From: Brassica napus
Lineage: Eukaryota; Streptophyta; Magnoliopsida; Brassicales; Brassicaceae
Direction: 5' to 3'
Assembly: GCF_020379485.1 (NCBI RefSeq)
Contig: NC_063452.1
Coordinates: 13,619,065-13,683,064, forward strand
Length of the DNA: 64,000 bases
Shown in pieces: positions 63,401 through 64,000 of this stretch; position 1 is the first letter of the stretch; each line of letters opens with the position of its first letter. Below the pieces are notes generated by a model. The model saw only the letters and a program-made list of their open reading frames with translations. It was not told the origin of the DNA and searched no databases. The position numbers were made by a program, and so were the translations under genes.

Positions 63401-64000
63401 GTTCATTCATTAAATGGTTTTCAGATTTTGCAAAACTATAAACTTTATCGATCGTAAAATAACGAATACAAATATTGGTCTCTTAAATTTATCATTATTG
63501 TTAAAAAAATTACCGTATTACAACTCATTTTAATTATTTTTATGATTCCATATGCACAAAAAGAAATTAAATTTTGAAACTGACACAAATCCCAAAACCA
63601 GATAAGCAACATCGATTGTAAAATGAAATGATTAGGTTTTTTGCTCTCGATTTGTTTACTATGACTATCCAAAAGTGATTTCATTTTCTACTTCTATAAA
63701 ATTTTGCTTTCGTTTTCGTTTCTGTTTCATTAATATGAGTTTAACTTTTTCTATGAATTCAATGAATTACATAAGTGTCAATCTAAAAAGATGAACATCT
63801 GTAAAAATTAGTTCCCTCCAGATACATATCTAAGAATCAAATTTTTGAAGAAAATCACCGGCAAACTCTGTTCATAGATTAGTGTTCAGATCTAATATAT
63901 CAAGCTGTTATAGAATATAAGTGCAGACTCGAAATATAAATACTTTTGTAGTATATATTCACCTTTTTGGTCTAAAAACAATCTAATTCTAGAACAACAT
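63400..64000 (-). repeat. Inverted copy of the Helitron-type repeat at 1150-1790
   Basis: Read on the minus strand, the last 600 bases follow 1150-1790 closely (shared words TATTTCGAGTCTGCACTTAT, CTTGATATATTAGAT, GTAAACAAATCGAGAGCA, AACCTAATC). The hairpin-CTAG end of the first copy is not present on this side, so the copy lacks its 3' terminus or is truncated. It runs off the window edge. Confidence 0.7.

Overview
The window is plant nuclear DNA, almost certainly Brassica and most likely a C-genome type such as B. oleracea or B. napus. It is AT-rich, its genes have GT-AG introns, and transposons are nested densely between a few genes. The host genes run in the order of Arabidopsis chromosome 1: a squalene/phytoene-synthase-fold protein like AT1G62730 (21525-22442, +), a VND-type NAC factor that fits VND5/AT1G62700 (38945-40697, +), and a P-class PPR protein like AT1G62680 (60905-62495, +, with one frameshift). 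An F-box gene at about 47.8-48.9 kb is decayed. Homologies were recognised by eye and from memory; no search was run.

Left part (1-21 kb). A long-TIR Mutator-like element (180-1013) carries a LINE-type RNase H fragment, and a Helitron 3' end lies at 1819. A second copy of the Mutator-like arm is split by a complete CACTA element (4180-12954, TSD CTA). A second complete CACTA element follows (13297-20970, TSD AAT). The first encodes an intact-looking 400-residue TNPA-like protein (7 exons, start codon split by an intron) and a TNP2-type transposase with six in-frame stops. It also has a 1.1 kb inverted duplication of the last tnpA exon. The second has a broken tnpA copy, only the 3' tail of the transposase gene, and a foreign ATHILA ORF-1-like gene set among GATCGATC-rich repeats. 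It ends only a few tens of bases upstream of the likely leader of the AT1G62730-like gene.

Middle (22-38 kb). This stretch holds a decayed copia gag, a 923 bp hAT element with a perfect 8 bp TSD, several MITEs (one nested in another), and a 5'-truncated LINE. A candidate 5' leader and leader intron for the NAC gene come next.

Right part (41-64 kb). Here are an orphan coding fragment, a possible SINE, a Helitron end on the minus strand, a second hAT copy inside probable LTR-retrotransposon sequence, the F-box pseudogene, and a complete 2.1 kb Helitron (49187-51307). A Ty3/gypsy chromovirus (53589-58912, TSD GAATA, coding region broken) has landed in or beside an RPA1-like relic. The PPR gene follows, and the window ends in an inverted copy of the Helitron-type repeat seen near base 1200.

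The genes do not form a working unit. The neighbourhood is conserved host genes separated by layers of transposons. The strongest unusual points are the tnpA hairpin inside CACTA element 1 and the chimeric CACTA/ATHILA-ORF1 element 2.
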